A stretch of 62,000 nucleotides of DNA. Source: Phoronis australis. Its lineage: Eukaryota; Phoronida; Phoronidae. The stretch covers positions 22,469 to 84,468 of the forward strand of contig NMRA01000100.1 in the NCBI GenBank assembly GCA_002633005.1, written 5' to 3'. The translations under genes were made by a program, and so were the position numbers. Below, one piece after another: positions 46,301-58,480 of the stretch (positions within the stretch are counted from its first letter, which is position 1; each line of letters opens with the position of its first letter). Under the pieces are notes generated by a model, which saw nothing but the letters and a program-made list of their open reading frames with translations, was not told where the DNA came from and searched no databases.

Positions 46301-49300
46301 CTCTTGGACGAGAACAGTGATTTCACCTTTGTATGAATTATTTCGGTCTTTGTATTGTAGAGGTGAAAGGAAAGAAGAAACGTTTCAAGCCAATGAAAGC
46401 TCTAAAGAGTCTGTTCTCGAGCAAGAAACGAAAACGCGATAAAGAAGGTGTGTCTAAGGCCAAGTCAACTAGTGAACTCGCACACTCTTCCGAGCCGTAT
46501 GTATTCTCTATGTGCCTTCATTCCAATTCTGTTGCTTGTTTTGTATAGTTGCATCATCTAAATTTGATGTCAAGTACGATAAAACTCTAATATGGTACAC
46601 AATATTGCCATGCTTCATATGCAGCACCAAATATTAGTTTTTTAAGATTTTACATTATAATACTGATGTCTTTTTTCATATTGTGCCTAAAAACATTTAA
46701 GCTGAACTATAAACCTTTCCGCTGTCTGTAAATAGTTTTGAGGAAGCCGACTTACCTTTGTAGAATTGGTCTCAAGGATCTTAGGAGGAACTGACTGCGT
46801 CTAATTTCTTGAGCTTAGTCTAAGTGCGTTGGCTCGAGTTGGCAATGTCATGTTATTTTATGAGGCGAGTATAATCTCGAGTAACAACGAAATGCCATTT
46901 TTATGCGCCCACATATGTGGTCGCATATTTTCGTCACTTTGTCCGGGCGTCCAGTTGTCCATCTGTCCAGTTGTCAGATTGTATGCCAAATATCTAAAAA
47001 AACCCGTGGTCGGATTTAAGCAAAAGTTGACACAAAGGTGTAGGGCATCATTAGAATGGTTTCTGCCACTTTTCAACATACCCCGCCCCCTGGGATCAGA
47101 GGGGCATGGCTTTTTTATATTTTCTGAAACCCTGACTTCTAATGTGGCTATAAAACTGTCTTTATCACTGATCAAACTTTTTGTGTAGACCATGTACTGC
47201 TTCGAAATTTGTCTTAAATTGTTCTCTAATCAAAATACATGTGGTCTCTGGATTTAGAAAGAACTGACAGTTCATGATTACTTTAGACCGGGCTCTATAA
47301 GTTGACTTGTCACGGTCTCATTTTATTTTCTGAGCATAATCTCAAACAATGACAAACTTTTGGTTCTTTTTATGAGCAAAAATCACATCTCATCTGAGTG
47401 AGAGACAAGTTGAGACCAATTTTATACGGGTATGTGGTCTAAATCAAAAGTTAATTTCTTTGACAAAACGCGGGTATATAGCCGTTTTAAGATAGGTTTG
47501 TGGCCGCTTTAAGTTTTTGTGTAATTTTTTTTCGTTACTGTCCATCCTCAACTATCAGGAGACGCAAGTATTGACGCGTCATTGCCCCTTTTGACAGTAG
47601 GTAAGCTTTCATCTTTTCACACCCGCCTCTAGTGCCTGGGAAGATGTCTGCCAGTTTTGCCCAACTTGCGCATCATAGTCAAATAAAACCTTGTTGTTGT
47701 AGAGGCTTTCAAAAAAAAAAAAAAACAACTGACATTGGTTTGAATGGAAAAGATGGCAGTGTTTTCTGAACACTGAAAGTATTTTCTGTATTTGGGAGTT
47801 TCTGACGAAGTAACTAAAATAACTCGTGATCAATGTAATTTAAGGCCATCTACAGGTTAACATGCCTGATTTCATCTCTCTTCTCATTGGTCAATTCGTT
47901 TTGTGCAATAACTCATGTTTTCAGTCTCTACGTGAGAAGAAAAATGGCATTCCCTGGAGTTGCTTATGTTTGTATCCTAACCAATAACACAACTGAGTCG
48001 ATCACAGCTGTGTACTCGCTTCATTTGCCTTGCAGAACGACCAGCTCTAGTCCGCTCAATGGCAACAGGTGTCTCTCTGAGGACAGCGTGTTCTCGCCTG
48101 ATGCAAGCCGCGACAGTATGCCACAAAAGAAGTCGGTCTCTCTAGAAGTTCTCTCTACCAACGCAGGCATGAAGGTTTGTTCATCTATACAAGATCTATT
48201 ACAATAGTAAACACCTCCAGTTGATTTGAGGCAATCAGTGTAGCCTTTAAGTCGTTTGTGATCATGAAGGAATTTTCTGTATCACAAGAAGAAGGTCAAC
48301 TTCAATCTAATCATTGCCCTTAAAACCACTCAGTCAGAACGCCATCTGCCATATGTTAATATTCCTCCAGATGACAGCCAATGAGATCATCGTTGTGTTT
48401 TGTGTACCTGTGGTGGTAGTAGCTGTTGCAATATGAATGGCATGGAGTATGTGTCGGTCAAGTTACAAAATGTAAATGTTTCAGTCCAAGTGGCGTTGAG
48501 GGTTTGCTGCTGCTCATGATTTGTGTTTCCATAGCGAACAGGGCTTGTAATTTTCCTCTTTTAAGAGGATTTGCTCTTTTTTGGCTTCAATTTCCTCTTA
48601 GTTGATTTCCTGTTTCCCCCCTTTTCGATCTCTTTTTTATCATTATTTTAAGTTTATTCATGAAAAAAAGTTTATTTCATTCGAAGTTTGAAACACAAAG
48701 AATATTTCTTTCACACAAGCCTATTTGTGGAACGATTCATTACCAGGAAAACTTTGTCCTCTTTTTTGTTATTGGTCATTCCAAGCCCTAACCTAAGTAA
48801 TTGTCTGAGTTCATGTTGTATCGTTATGTAAGTCTCTTCCTGCATTTGACCATGCTATGTCCTTGTCACGCCAATCTTGCTCTGTGGACGAGCGGAACTT
48901 AGCAACTTTGGCCAGGAAATGGTCGGAATGTGACACTATCCTTGGGCTTCACACTCACGTTGTGGTAACAGTCGGATATAACGCTCCGCATTTTGAGAAC
49001 CAGTTTCTCCACTGTAAAATGGATGTCAAACTGGTCCTCAAAATGTGGGGATATTCGACCATTGCCCAGATTTTACCATGCGCAGTTTTTCTTAATATGT
49101 TTTATTTCTTGAAATATTAGCTCACCCCCAGAAATTGCTTTCGCATTATATATCCAGGTTCTCATTCACTTTCTGGCACACAGTCACCAGTAAGACTGTG
49201 CACAGGCAGTTCACACTCAGTTTTCCAGTTTCCATAGTCGTACTGAGAGCTACCCTGGTTTGCAAGACACTTCTACTAGCTGCCTGTAGATGTCATTAGT

Positions 49301-52300
49301 GAACTCACTTGTGTGCCAATAGGTGGCTGTACTGTCTCTCTATATCCCTTCATTTCCCTATTTTGTTATTCATTTTAAAATACTCTTGCTTTTGTGTCAT
49401 CTATTTCTTTAAAACTGGTATTGTAAAATTATATCTTACTTTTAACTCCTAGATTATGTTGCAGAACAGATAGTAATTACACTGCCACGTAATACTTAGT
49501 TTTTGCTCTGTTGTTCACCCCCAGGGAGTGCTCCATAAATACTGATGCCTCCCAAGACTATTATAGTATTAGAATTTGTGCTTAACAATGGTTTCTTCAT
49601 ACTAGAATTGTACACAAAGTTATCTACTGTTCATCGTACTTTATATATTTAGTCAGTATGGGTCCTTTGGGATTCAGTTAATTTTTAATCCTATTACTTC
49701 ATAAATTCATATTCACAGTGTCTCTTTTTCTTAATATCCATGTTTCAGGCTAATTTAAAAGTCCATTTACCCTATTGCAATACTAATAACACATTTTGCG
49801 TTAACTCGGTCAAAGCCCTATTTATAGATATAATAATGCAGCCTGATCTGTTATTCATTTCTTCATTAACCACCAGGTGGTGTTGGTATAAAATATTGAT
49901 GGTGGCCTGGTTAATACTCTTGATTGTAAGTTATGCACAGATGTTGATAACATGATGGATGGGCAATCTCTTGCTGTAGAGTTCTAGCTACTGGTGGCCA
50001 TACAGTCCTCCTCTTATGGCTATGGTGAGTTGAGGGGTTTCCCCATTGGACTGAGAAGATATGTAGGGACTTGTGTGCTTCACTTCTATAGTCTGTTTTT
50101 CTTCTTAGCTTCAATTGTCCATGACTAGTGTTAGCTTTGCAAAAATGATATCAGGATAATTGGAATTTGGTCGCTTCCAAAAGTTGAATATCTGAAGGTA
50201 CTGTGTACGCAAGCAGCCAGGGAATGGCAGGGGGGGGGGGTTGAGCAACTAATGTTTGACTTCATCTCAGGACTACATGATGTCACGATGAGTAACTGCG
50301 CCGTTTTGCTTTGTTTTGATATAATAAGTTATTGAAATTCAAAAGTAGGACATATTAACCTGTAGCCATTGGGATTCCCAAGCGGAATTTGTGGATTGCG
50401 CTGAAACATCTCAAATTCATTTTATTTTGGTTTGGAGTTGGTAATTTTCAGGTTTCCAAAAATATCCTTTAATTATCTAGTCAGTTAGAATTCAGCATGT
50501 ACCCATGCTATGTGAATGTTGGCTAAGCCAGAAACTGTTTTGTTTTTGTAGCGTGGTAGCAAAGAATGAATTCAATGTTTTCAAAGTACAAACCTTTGTT
50601 GCTCTATATACAGAAAAGTGTTGATTTTGTGTTTTGTGAGAAACAACCACCAGTCACGTGCTAATGCTCTTGGGTTTTCAGGTTACTATTATAAAATATT
50701 GATTGCTGTGCGTGACTGACATGTAGTGAATTAATTGTTGAGGAAAGTGATGGAAGGACCTGTTGTCACATTGACTGTTCTGTGGTATCACTGTTTTGTC
50801 TATGTCATCTTGATGACATTCACCAGCTGCAGACAGTTGTGCTTATCATTATCTATTACCTTAGGGCTGTGTTAGGCAGGGTTAGTGTATAAACAAAAGG
50901 CATTGTGGTTATCTGAAGATAAGGGCAAGGAGGCAAAGAAGCATAGATCTGTGTAATGTTATTTTAACTTAATCTTTCAAGTATAGCCTAGTGGCTTTGA
51001 AGAACATCTCGTTTTGGTCAGCTGGCAGCTGGGGGTAGCTGTTACTGCGCTGTCCATGTAGGGTCATATTCTTGCACTGAAGCACTGAGAATGTTTTGTA
51101 TTGCTTACAATGCTAGAGCAGCACCAGTTGTATTATTTTCATTGCAAGCCACAGACTAGTAAAAATAACACAGACATAGTTGTAGGGCACCAGGTGATAC
51201 TGTGATGGTGCTGAGATATTGTGTCCATCTCTGTAGAGAGGGTCATTCAGGTCTTGTGGTTTATTGGAGTCTGTGTCTGTTGAGGAAATTGTCTGTATGT
51301 CTCTGTAATGGACTAAATGTTATGTGTTATGTAAGTCCTCGGAATCCCTATGGTCATTGGTATGTTTGGAGTTCACATCCTTGACCCGTCTTTGATTTGC
51401 GCTATGTCATTGACCATAGGCTGCTCTCTGATGATGTATTCTGCTGCGTGCAAATGAAGAAATGGTCATATTTTACTGTTATTTATATCACATATGTGTA
51501 ATACCATTACCATATATCACCATGTTTTAAAAATGAAATTAACAGTAAGGGAGTGCTGGTCGTGACCCAAATATTTAATACTAAATACTGAACCAGCTAC
51601 TACTGTCTTACATCTGTTCCCGGACTCTATTAAGCTTTCTTCACCCCGGCGTTCTCTGCCAAACAATGGGGAGGGGTTGCCGCTGGACATTCAAAATTTA
51701 ACCAAATGCAACATTCGGACAACTGCTAACGTAGTTAAGACGAAAAACCTTACCCGAGGTAATACCATTTTTGGTGACGACACACCCAGGCGATATCTGG
51801 AAAAGCGTTGACACCAAACCGCGTTAGCGGCACGTCCTTACCAAGTTTCCCTATAGGAGAGCCTCCTTCTTTATCATTTCTCTCTGCTGGTTGTAACTTA
51901 CGCTAACACTTTCAGCTGTTAATGGGACCAGCACTCCATTTTTACAGGCCGACCTATTCGCCAGGATTCAGGCACGGAGCAGCGACGAGGGCTTCTCCAG
52001 CCCCCTCGGTTCTCAAAGCATGGATGAGTTGGTGGTCGGTGGGATCCGGGTAGGCCCTGGCTACCTGCACTTTTAGTGTGCTGCCCTATACTTGCTTAAT
52101 CAGGGGCGTGGCTAGACATTTTTGACAAGTACGCACAAATCCTTTGATTGGATGGCTATGTAGGGTTTAGTACCTTTACAAATTTCGGACAAAACGATTG
52201 CCAGAATTGAGCTTTTTTGTTTTTTTAAAGAGCTCTGATATTGTTACGAATGGCCACAAGTTCTCACAACATTGTCTGATGGTATGGAATGATAAATCTT

Positions 52301-55300
52301 TTATTTGGTTTTACTGTACTTACCGTTTAGGAAAAAAATGAAAAAGCAAAAGTTCAATCATTGTGCCGTGTTGTGTTCTACAATGGGAATATTTTCACTG
52401 TGCAGTTATGTTTTGTCTAACCGCGATGCCGGATGTTGGGAAAACGGCTGGGGGACATCTCCAGGTGGTTATGTATATTTCGCTTTATGAGACGGATGTC
52501 GGTCGACTATTCTTCCTTTCCTGGCTTTCTGAAGTCCTAATGTCAACTCGTTGCCACAGGTTCGACAAAATTTCCTGACCTGCACAGTGTAGCTTTTGTG
52601 CATCGCCTGCGCGGTACAGTGACCATTGTTGTACAATGGGCATTCAGCAAAAACCTTAACAGATTCACACAACATGTCACAAATTATGTTATGTGCGTGG
52701 ATTTTCTTGGTACACATGTGCGTACTTGCTTACCTTATGTTGGCTACGCTCTTGTTCATTCTTGTTCACTCTTGTTCATGCTCGTGACACCAGCACTTGG
52801 CTTCATGAACGTCTAGACACCACTGCTTGCCTGGAATGTGTTTGTATGCTTCATGATTTTCGAAACCATTCTTGCCTGGAAAGTAATAACTTGATGCGTT
52901 TTTTGGATGATTAAGGTGTACATTAGTAATTAATTAAATTAATTCATAAACTTTGGGTCAGAAAACTTGATAGAAATTGTTGAAAATCTCACATTTTTAC
53001 ATCGACAGTAGGTCCTTTTTCTTATGAAAGTAATTTCCTTAATTTGGATACCATTTATTCCTGTTCTTAACCAAATATTCATGTTTGTTTANGCGGTACA
53101 GTGACCTTTGTTGTACAATGGGCATTCAGCAAAAACCTCAACAGATTCACACAACATGTCACAAATTATGTTATGTGCGTGGATTTTCTTGGTACACATG
53201 TGCGTACTTGCTTACCTTATGTTGGCTACGCTCTTGTTCATTCTTGTTCACTCTTGTTCATGCTCGTGACACCAGCACTTGGCTTCATGAACGTCTAGAC
53301 ACCACTGCTTGCCTGGAATGTGTTTGTATGTTTCATGATTTTCGAAACCATTCTTGCCTGGAAAGTAATAACTTGATGCGTTTTTTGGATGATTAAGGTA
53401 TACATTAGTAATTAATTAAATTAATACGAAAACTTTGGGTCAGAAAACTTGATAGAAATTGTTGAAAATCTCACATTTTTGCATCGAGAGTAGGTCCTTT
53501 TTTCTTATGAAAGTATTAATTTCCTTAATTTGGATACCATTTATTCCTGTTCTTAACCAAATATTCATGTTTGTTTAAAAATTGGTTCGAATTTCAGATC
53601 CTCATTTCAGGATATTAATATTTTCTTGAAAAAATTCCCCCTGGATTTCAGAAATTTTTAGAATTGAAGAATATTTGATAAGCTAGTGCCTGTCGAACGC
53701 TAGATCCTTTTTAACTCGTGATGTGACTGTCAATCTTCCAGGCAACCATGGATCCCCTGCTCTTTAGTTTTCTGCTTTTTGCTTTGTTTCTGAGGTGATG
53801 GAATTATTTCTGAGGCAAATTGATAAATGTGTCGTTCTAAGATGCATTGCTGCTAAAAGCAAATTACATAGAGCTTACAGCTATGTGTTCAACACTCTTG
53901 CGTGGTGTTTGGTTTGAAGTGGTTTGAAGTGTTCACAGTTGTTGAATTGGGTTGATGGGAGATTTGAATGACATCTGGTGGCATACATACACAAGGATGT
54001 CTTAGGAGTCACTTCAACCTATTATGATTGTTCTGTTTTCTTTTAGCTTTTTGCGACCAATTTGTCCTTTCGCCGTACCAGTTATATTTTTTAGAAACTC
54101 TAGAAAAATAGGAAAATAGAGTGCATAATTACGCATTCTGTAAAATTGATTTGTTGGTAAATTGCTATGAAATTTTCAAAGAAAGATGCATGTTCAATTC
54201 TATTATATTTTTTGAAATTTAACTGCAAGGGAAACATGGTGTAAGAAGGCAAGGTATTCAAATTGCAATTGAAGACGTTATCAAATATCAGTCTGACCGA
54301 AATTCACTACAGAGGCTGATTCTTAGAATAAGAGTACATCTGAGGGCATGTTCATTTCCCCCTACAGTCTTCCCTTCTCAAATTCTCCTCGTAAACTATT
54401 CTGAAGAGATAAGTTGACTGTTCTTGATAAAAAGTCTGGCCAACATGGCGTCGACACCTACGTCAGTCAAGTCACTGTAAGATTTAGAAAAACTGGGTTC
54501 AGCCAAATGTTTTCAATGCTTTAGAGAGTCCTCCATTTTCATGTAACTTAGAATATTAATTTTTTCTTCATCTATAGTACGGTACTCTCATAACCACCGG
54601 GCAGCTTTTGCTCTCTGCCAGAAATCGCCTCTCCAACGAGGTGTTTTCAAAAGTACACAAATCTTCAAAAATTATGGAAAATGACTAGACTGGTTGTGTA
54701 TAGTGTTGTTAATTTGACCTTGAATAATATGTGTTACCTTTTATTAGTAGTTCTTTGTATGAACTATTGAAAGGAGAGTGGATGAAATTACCCAGTGACT
54801 TCAAAGACAGGATCTAGAGGATTATAATAATTGTTATTTGTTTGTTTTGTATACCTTTTGAATTGCACTCTGTTTAGATAGACTAGTTTTTAAACTGCTG
54901 CATAATACTCCATTGAAAACGTACTCCACCGGTTCAATTTATATACTCAAAGGCCTGTGCAAATAAGTGTTGTGAGGGTATTAACCACGATAAAAACTAT
55001 TTATACCAAGCTTATGTGACTGGGCTTTTTATAAGTTATGTATTTTACCGAGGATAGCATTTGAGATGTATCCAAGGAGTCTTGGCAAAATGTCCGACGC
55101 GAGGTAGGCTAAAACTTTTCCCCGTTGCAGTTTTCAGTTGGAGGCTTAGTGTTTAAGGTATAATTCACATTGTGCAGGGTGCAAATTGGTTGGGTGATTT
55201 TTATTTGTGTGTTTGCACAAAGTTATTTTCAGTTCATGGGGCTGTGCTCAAAGAAAATGAGCTGCTGTTTGTACAAATAATTTTCCCACTGTGAGGTGGT

Positions 55301-58141
55301 GCCTGTGTTTGTGTGTGTGGTTTGTTAGATGTGCGGTAGAAAATGCCACAGCCATCTGTTTAGTACAACCTCCTGTGTTCAAGGAATCTCCAGTCATTTG
55401 TACCTGAATATGGATGTTAGTAGTCATTTATGGCCCATACCCGTTCTACAATGGGCAAATGACTGCATAGCTGAGGTTGTGCAATGGTCATCCCCTGGGC
55501 TACACCTCCCTGTAGTTCTTCATTGCATCACTTGTTTTGTCTGCAGTGAGGTTGGTATATTGCAATGAAAGGAGGGTATGCTATGCCCTGATGTGGATAT
55601 CTTTTTGAGTTGTATTATTGAATTTTGACAGGTGTGCACCTGAGGTGGGCAAGCCTATTGTAGGACGTTGAATGTTTGTCTGACACTCTGTACTACAGTT
55701 GGGGGGAGGGGGCTAGTAGACCCACCCTCCAAAATGTTGAGTGTCTGTGCTGTGGTTATATATTTTCATCACTGGAGAATACCTGAAAATATTCATGGAA
55801 TGGAGTTAATTGATTTTATTTGTTTTGTTTCTCTCATATTATAAAAATTGTCACCCAGGTAGCGCACTCATCAAGCCGACATGCGTCTCCTTAAGCTTTA
55901 AATGTTGCCTCAAGTGACACAAAAAATGCAAACTTAGGTGACCATTGAACTTAAATATGAATTTTGGGTGGCGTCTACACATAGACTTACCCCAGAACAT
56001 TAGTTACTCCTGGAACGAGTTGTCGCTAGGTTTGACTGCTGTCTGGATGCTATTTAAACTAGTGCAACTAACCCCACTTGTGACAACTTACTCCACATTA
56101 TCGAGGTGGAGTAACTTGTTCTAGGGTAACTTGCGCCACTTGTAATGGCTGTGTGGCCACCAAAGTGAGGCAGGGCAGAAGTAATGATCAGCTGCGGTTA
56201 CTTGCAGACAGGTTTTCTTTTGCGCGCCGTACTCACATTAGGCGTCATTGCCACGCTCAGAGCGACTTCTGCCTTACTACCTTAGTTATCAGATATGTGT
56301 GTGTGTACCGGTATGCTCCACTTAGAGTGGGGTAAGTTGCACTAGTGCAAGTTGTTCTAGGGTAGACTGTGTGTGAACCAGACTTAGGTAATATGGCAGC
56401 ATCCAACTGATTGAAAACACATCAGTGTTGTCTTGCTCATAGTCTTGTTTCATTTTACATCTTGCCGTGAAGATGAGAGGTGGTTAATTTCGAAATATAT
56501 ATACAGATTCATCTTTTTGTATCTTGTTTTAGTGATGTGCACCAGTTGGTATTCTAACTGTGCACTGGCGCATAGATGTGCATTTGGAATATACCGAGTC
56601 AGCTTTGTGTACCTTGTTTTAGTGATGTGCGCCAAGCAGTAATTTCTAAATGTGCACTGGCATGTGCCATGAATTTGAACGAGTTGGAGAAAAACGATAC
56701 AGCAGTCAATACCGTTGGGTATTCATTCAGTTTAGATGTATTGAATTGTGGCAAGAACTTGTTAGACTGATTTAAGAAGTTATGGCACTAAACGTAAGAT
56801 GTTAAATACAATACTTCATCATTGGTGTACAGTTAGCACCATATTGAAGGGCACCTGTCAGATTTTCGATTACGTGAAACAAAGATTGGTGTTCATGTTT
56901 TTATTGATCATAAGGCTAACTCTTCACCCCTGACCTTTACCTTTCCGACCTTTATCCCCACTGTGACTGCATGATATTGCTTGCAAATTTGTTAGTAATG
57001 TAAAAATTTTTAGCTTGGCTCCAACTGAAATATTCTCTCTTGTTATTAAAAGGTTGGCAGAGTCTCTGAAACACTTACACAGAATCTCATTTTATACTGT
57101 AATATTTAGAAATGGTTGGCAGTGTCTCTGAAACACTTACATAGAATCTCATTTTCAAGTAATATTTAGAAATGATAAAGTAGTGGTCACATTGCCCTAC
57201 TGTGTTGTCATCGTTGAAATGTTTCTATGTTTTTTGAAAATTATCATCAAATTGTTTTGACTATCTTGTTATTTTCTTCTCAGATGCCAGAAATTTGTGA
57301 AAGTTATAGTAAGAATTCTCCAGTTTGTGTCAGTTTCTAAAATTCGGGACTACGAAATGCAAGCCGAAATTGAATTTTCTTGATTCTGAATGTTGATATG
57401 TGGGCAGTTGTGACGTTCATCATTTTTTCTCAAGAATGGCACACTGTTTTGTATCATTGGAGTTTGAAAATAGACTTGGGTGTCCATAAAGTCTTCAAAA
57501 ATACCCGACAACGCAACTTTTTCATAATCCTCCTCAGTATATAACATCGAGGCAAGTGATCTTTTGTTGTTGATCGCAATTCTTTCAGCTGCTCCTTGTC
57601 CCTGTTCAGCTTTTAATTTTGAATTTTTAATGAAGTGCTTTAGGGCTTTGAAAACATTGTGACGTCCATACGATCTTGAATTTTTGTGGAATGAGCCGGC
57701 AATTCAAGTCACAGGCTATGCGTTGGAACATCATTTTGAATCTGAAATTTTAGTGTTACCAAAGGGAATAAACTGAAAAGCGCTTTCTTAAGTCGTCGCT
57801 TGTTTCGATGCTCATGTCAGTAACAGAAATAGAATTGTATCACGATAAGGAACATAACGAGACCTTTAGTTCGGGACTACCCATATTGCTTTTTTTCTAA
57901 AATTTAGAGCAAGCAAAATAATTTTCACCGCCTTAAACTGGAGAATTTTTGTCGTACATTGCATAATATCATCTGAAGTGACACCTATGTAAAGGTATCA
58001 GATCATCAGAGACCCATTTCTGTTGGCGGCTTGTCCATTTTCTGCGCATGTTGACGGTTGCTTTGCATGATTCTGTTGTAGCCCGGCATGTCTACAGAAA
58101 GCCAGAACAGCTTGCTGAGTTATGGCAGTTCCTCCGATGAT
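40242..58141 (+). CDS. CRACD/KIAA1211-like actin-capping regulator, N-terminal part
   Basis: Join of 40242-40317, 46361-46496, 48036-48174, 51948-52049 and 58082-58141, running off the window; 171 residues so far with phases 1, 2, 0 and 0 all consistent. The order is: acidic-Ser start (MASSSEDLHTSG); lysine-rich basic block (GKKKRFKPMKALKSLFSSKK, residues 29-48); Ser-rich stretch; CLSEDSVFSPDASRDSMPQ in exon 3; SSDEGFSSPLGSQSMDEL in exon 4; ESQNSLLSYGSSSDD in exon 5. The basic FKxxKxLFxxKK start followed by an S.DS.F.PD motif is the layout I know from CRACD (KIAA1211) and its paralogue, which bind and inhibit actin capping protein through a region further downstream, not present here. Low complexity makes the family call tentative. 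The introns carry most of the MITEs in the right half of the window. Confidence 0.66.
40477..42204. mobile_element. 1.7-kb DNA transposon with perfect 27-bp inverted repeats, interior gapped
   Basis: TTACCGTAATCGTTCGGG and nine further bases at 40477-40503 are the exact complement of 42178-42204. TA lies at both borders (TA|CCGTAA), which fits a pogo/Tc1-mariner target duplication. Both subterminal regions carry repeated GGTTAACCGCCCA-type motifs (for example TCGGTTAACCGCCC at 40567 and 42128). The middle, 40967-41944, is N. It sits 160 bases inside the first coding intron of the CRACD-like gene. Confidence 0.9.
40967..41944. other. Assembly gap, 978 N
   Basis: Run of N inside the transposon at 40477-42204. 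Failure to assemble here fits a high-copy element. Confidence 0.98.
42205..45170. other. Intronic stretch with repeat scraps
   Basis: 42434-42470 (ATATGGCAGACAAGTAAGAT) and, inverted, 42826-42850 (CCGCCATGTTGTGTTCTAAA) resemble the family E start. A TA-rich run lies at 42308-42331. 44990-45020 shares a block with 32514. No exon supported. Confidence 0.4.
45174..45256. mobile_element. Hairpin MITE, family B copy 4
   Basis: TTGAGAACCAGTTTTATGCA ... ATGGGCATCAAACTGGTTCTC AAAG, then GCATGTAATATGCGACTATT. The left terminus is eroded. Confidence 0.8.
46361..46496 (+). CDS. CRACD-like gene, exon 2 (basic block)
   Basis: 136 bases after CTTTGTATTGTAG, donor GAGCC|GTATGT. Encodes the Lys/Arg-rich stretch and a Ser-Thr-rich tail (STSELAHSSE). 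Confidence 0.7.
46895..47170. repeat. Probable dispersed repeat with GTCC-rich core
   Basis: CGCCCACATATGTGGTCGCA, then GTCCGGGCGTCCAGTTGTCC and degenerate GTCC units, then GGGATCAGAGGGGCATGGC. The layout resembles high-copy repeats known from marine invertebrate genomes. Open frames on both strands here (119 and 111 codons) overlap each other and are not supported as genes. Confidence 0.4.
47255..47490 (+). repeat. Dispersed repeat, family F, best copy
   Basis: AGAAAGAACTGACAGTTCAT, then GGGCTCTATAAGTTGACTTG, TCACGGTCTC, TTTTGGTTCTTTTTATGAGC, CACATCTCATCTGAGTGAGA, GACCAATTTTATACGGG, GTGGTCTAAATCAAAAGTTA and GGGTATATAGCCG. Reference copy for 8510, 28265 and 32615. Confidence 0.6.
48036..48174 (+). 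CDS. CRACD-like gene, exon 3
   Basis: 139 bases after TTTGCCTTGCAG, donor ATGAAG|GTTTGT (weak +3 T). Phase 2 in, phase 0 out. Contains the SEDSVFSPD motif, a likely phosphorylated Ser-Pro site. Confidence 0.7.
48971..49059. mobile_element. Hairpin MITE, family B copy 5
   Basis: GTCGGATATAACG and the complement of the right end GTCGAATATCCCC enclose ATTTTGAGAACCAGTTTCTC ... GTCAAACTGGTCCTCAAAAT. The complement of the sequence just outside (GGGCAATGGTC) also pairs weakly with GGTAACAGTC at the left. Confidence 0.85.
49070..51947. other. Intron 3 of the CRACD-like gene, nothing recognised
   Basis: Only short simple runs (poly-G at 50230-50240). No paired exon with matching phase was seen. Confidence 0.45.
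51948..52049 (+). CDS. CRACD-like gene, exon 4
   Basis: 102 bases, 34 codons, phase 0 at both ends, after CACTCCATTTTTACAG; donor ATCCGG|GTAGGC. GC-rich compared with its flanks. Encodes ADLFARIQARSSDEGFSSPL and SQSMDELVVGG. Confidence 0.72.
52611..53574. repeat. 481-bp direct duplication around a single N, probably two haplotypes
   Basis: 52611-53091 and 53093-53574 are about 98% identical, both starting GCGGTACAGTGACC and ending CAAATATTCATGTTTGTTTA. About ten substitutions and two small indels separate them. The N at 53092 sits exactly at the join. This is best explained by two allelic contigs placed end to end. Open frames in both copies are the same non-coding sequence. Confidence 0.88.
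53575..55960. other. Intronic stretch, nothing recognised
   Basis: AT-rich; TTCTTGTTCACTCTTGTTCA-type repeats end before it. Short frames (for example 55329-55568) lack support. Confidence 0.4.
55966..56388. mobile_element. Short inverted-repeat element, family C copy 2
   Basis: GGCGTCTACACATAGACTTA CCCCAGAAC at the left; complement of the right end reads GGTTCACACACAGTCTAC then CCTAGAACAAC. Inside, the motif GTTCTAGGGTAACTTG recurs and pairs with copies of the left end, giving nested hairpins. Homologous to 31888-32290. Confidence 0.8.
57051..57175. repeat. Tandem duplication of a ~62-bp unit
   Basis: GGTTGGCAGAGTCTCTGAAA, then CACTTACACAGAATCTCATT and TAATATTTAGAAAT, occurs twice in a row with a few differences. 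Recent local duplication in an intron. Confidence 0.85.
58082..58141 (+). CDS. CRACD-like gene, exon 5
   Basis: 60 bases, 20 codons, phase 0 at both ends: TTCTGTTGTAG|CCCGGC ... GATGAT|GTAGGT. Encodes PGMSTESQNSLLSYGSSSDD, the same Ser-Asp style as exon 4. A cassette of exact triplet length could be skipped without frame change. Confidence 0.62.
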
Positions 58142-58267
58142 GTAGGTATTTGTGTGTGTGCTTAGTTTGTGTGTCAGGTGCTTGTAACTTACGTAGAATT
58201 TGAAAATGTTGTTAGATGTTGGGTACCTGCAATGGCGTTATTTATCGGTTGGTATTCTTTGTGTCTA

Positions 58268-58480
58268 TTTAGCGTACAACACGGCGGACTAGTAAATTTT
58301 TCTTTTGTCGATTTTTTCCACAAAAACATATGTTTGATGAAATTTTGAATTATAATATGATTGATTTTTATCGAGGAGATGTCATAAAACAATATTTGAT
58401 AAAAATCCCATCGGTTGTAGCATGATAATCAGCCTTTGAATAATAACAATTTTAGCAGTTATTCGTGTGCAAAATAAGTG
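58268..58480 (+). repeat. Dispersed repeat, family E copy 2
   Basis: TACAACACGGCGGACTAGTA, TTTTGTCGATTTTTTCCACA, GATAATCAGCCTTTGAATAA and TTAGCAGTTATTCGTGTGCA align in order with 38157 and 59562. Confidence 0.75.

Noticed and set aside
46829-47193. Open frames on both strands over 110 codons
   Set aside because: Two antiparallel frames over the same repeat-like GTCC-rich sequence; neither is supported.
52598-53396. Duplicated small open frames, as if a repeated gene
   Set aside because: The repeat is an assembly duplication around an N, and the frames have no independent support.
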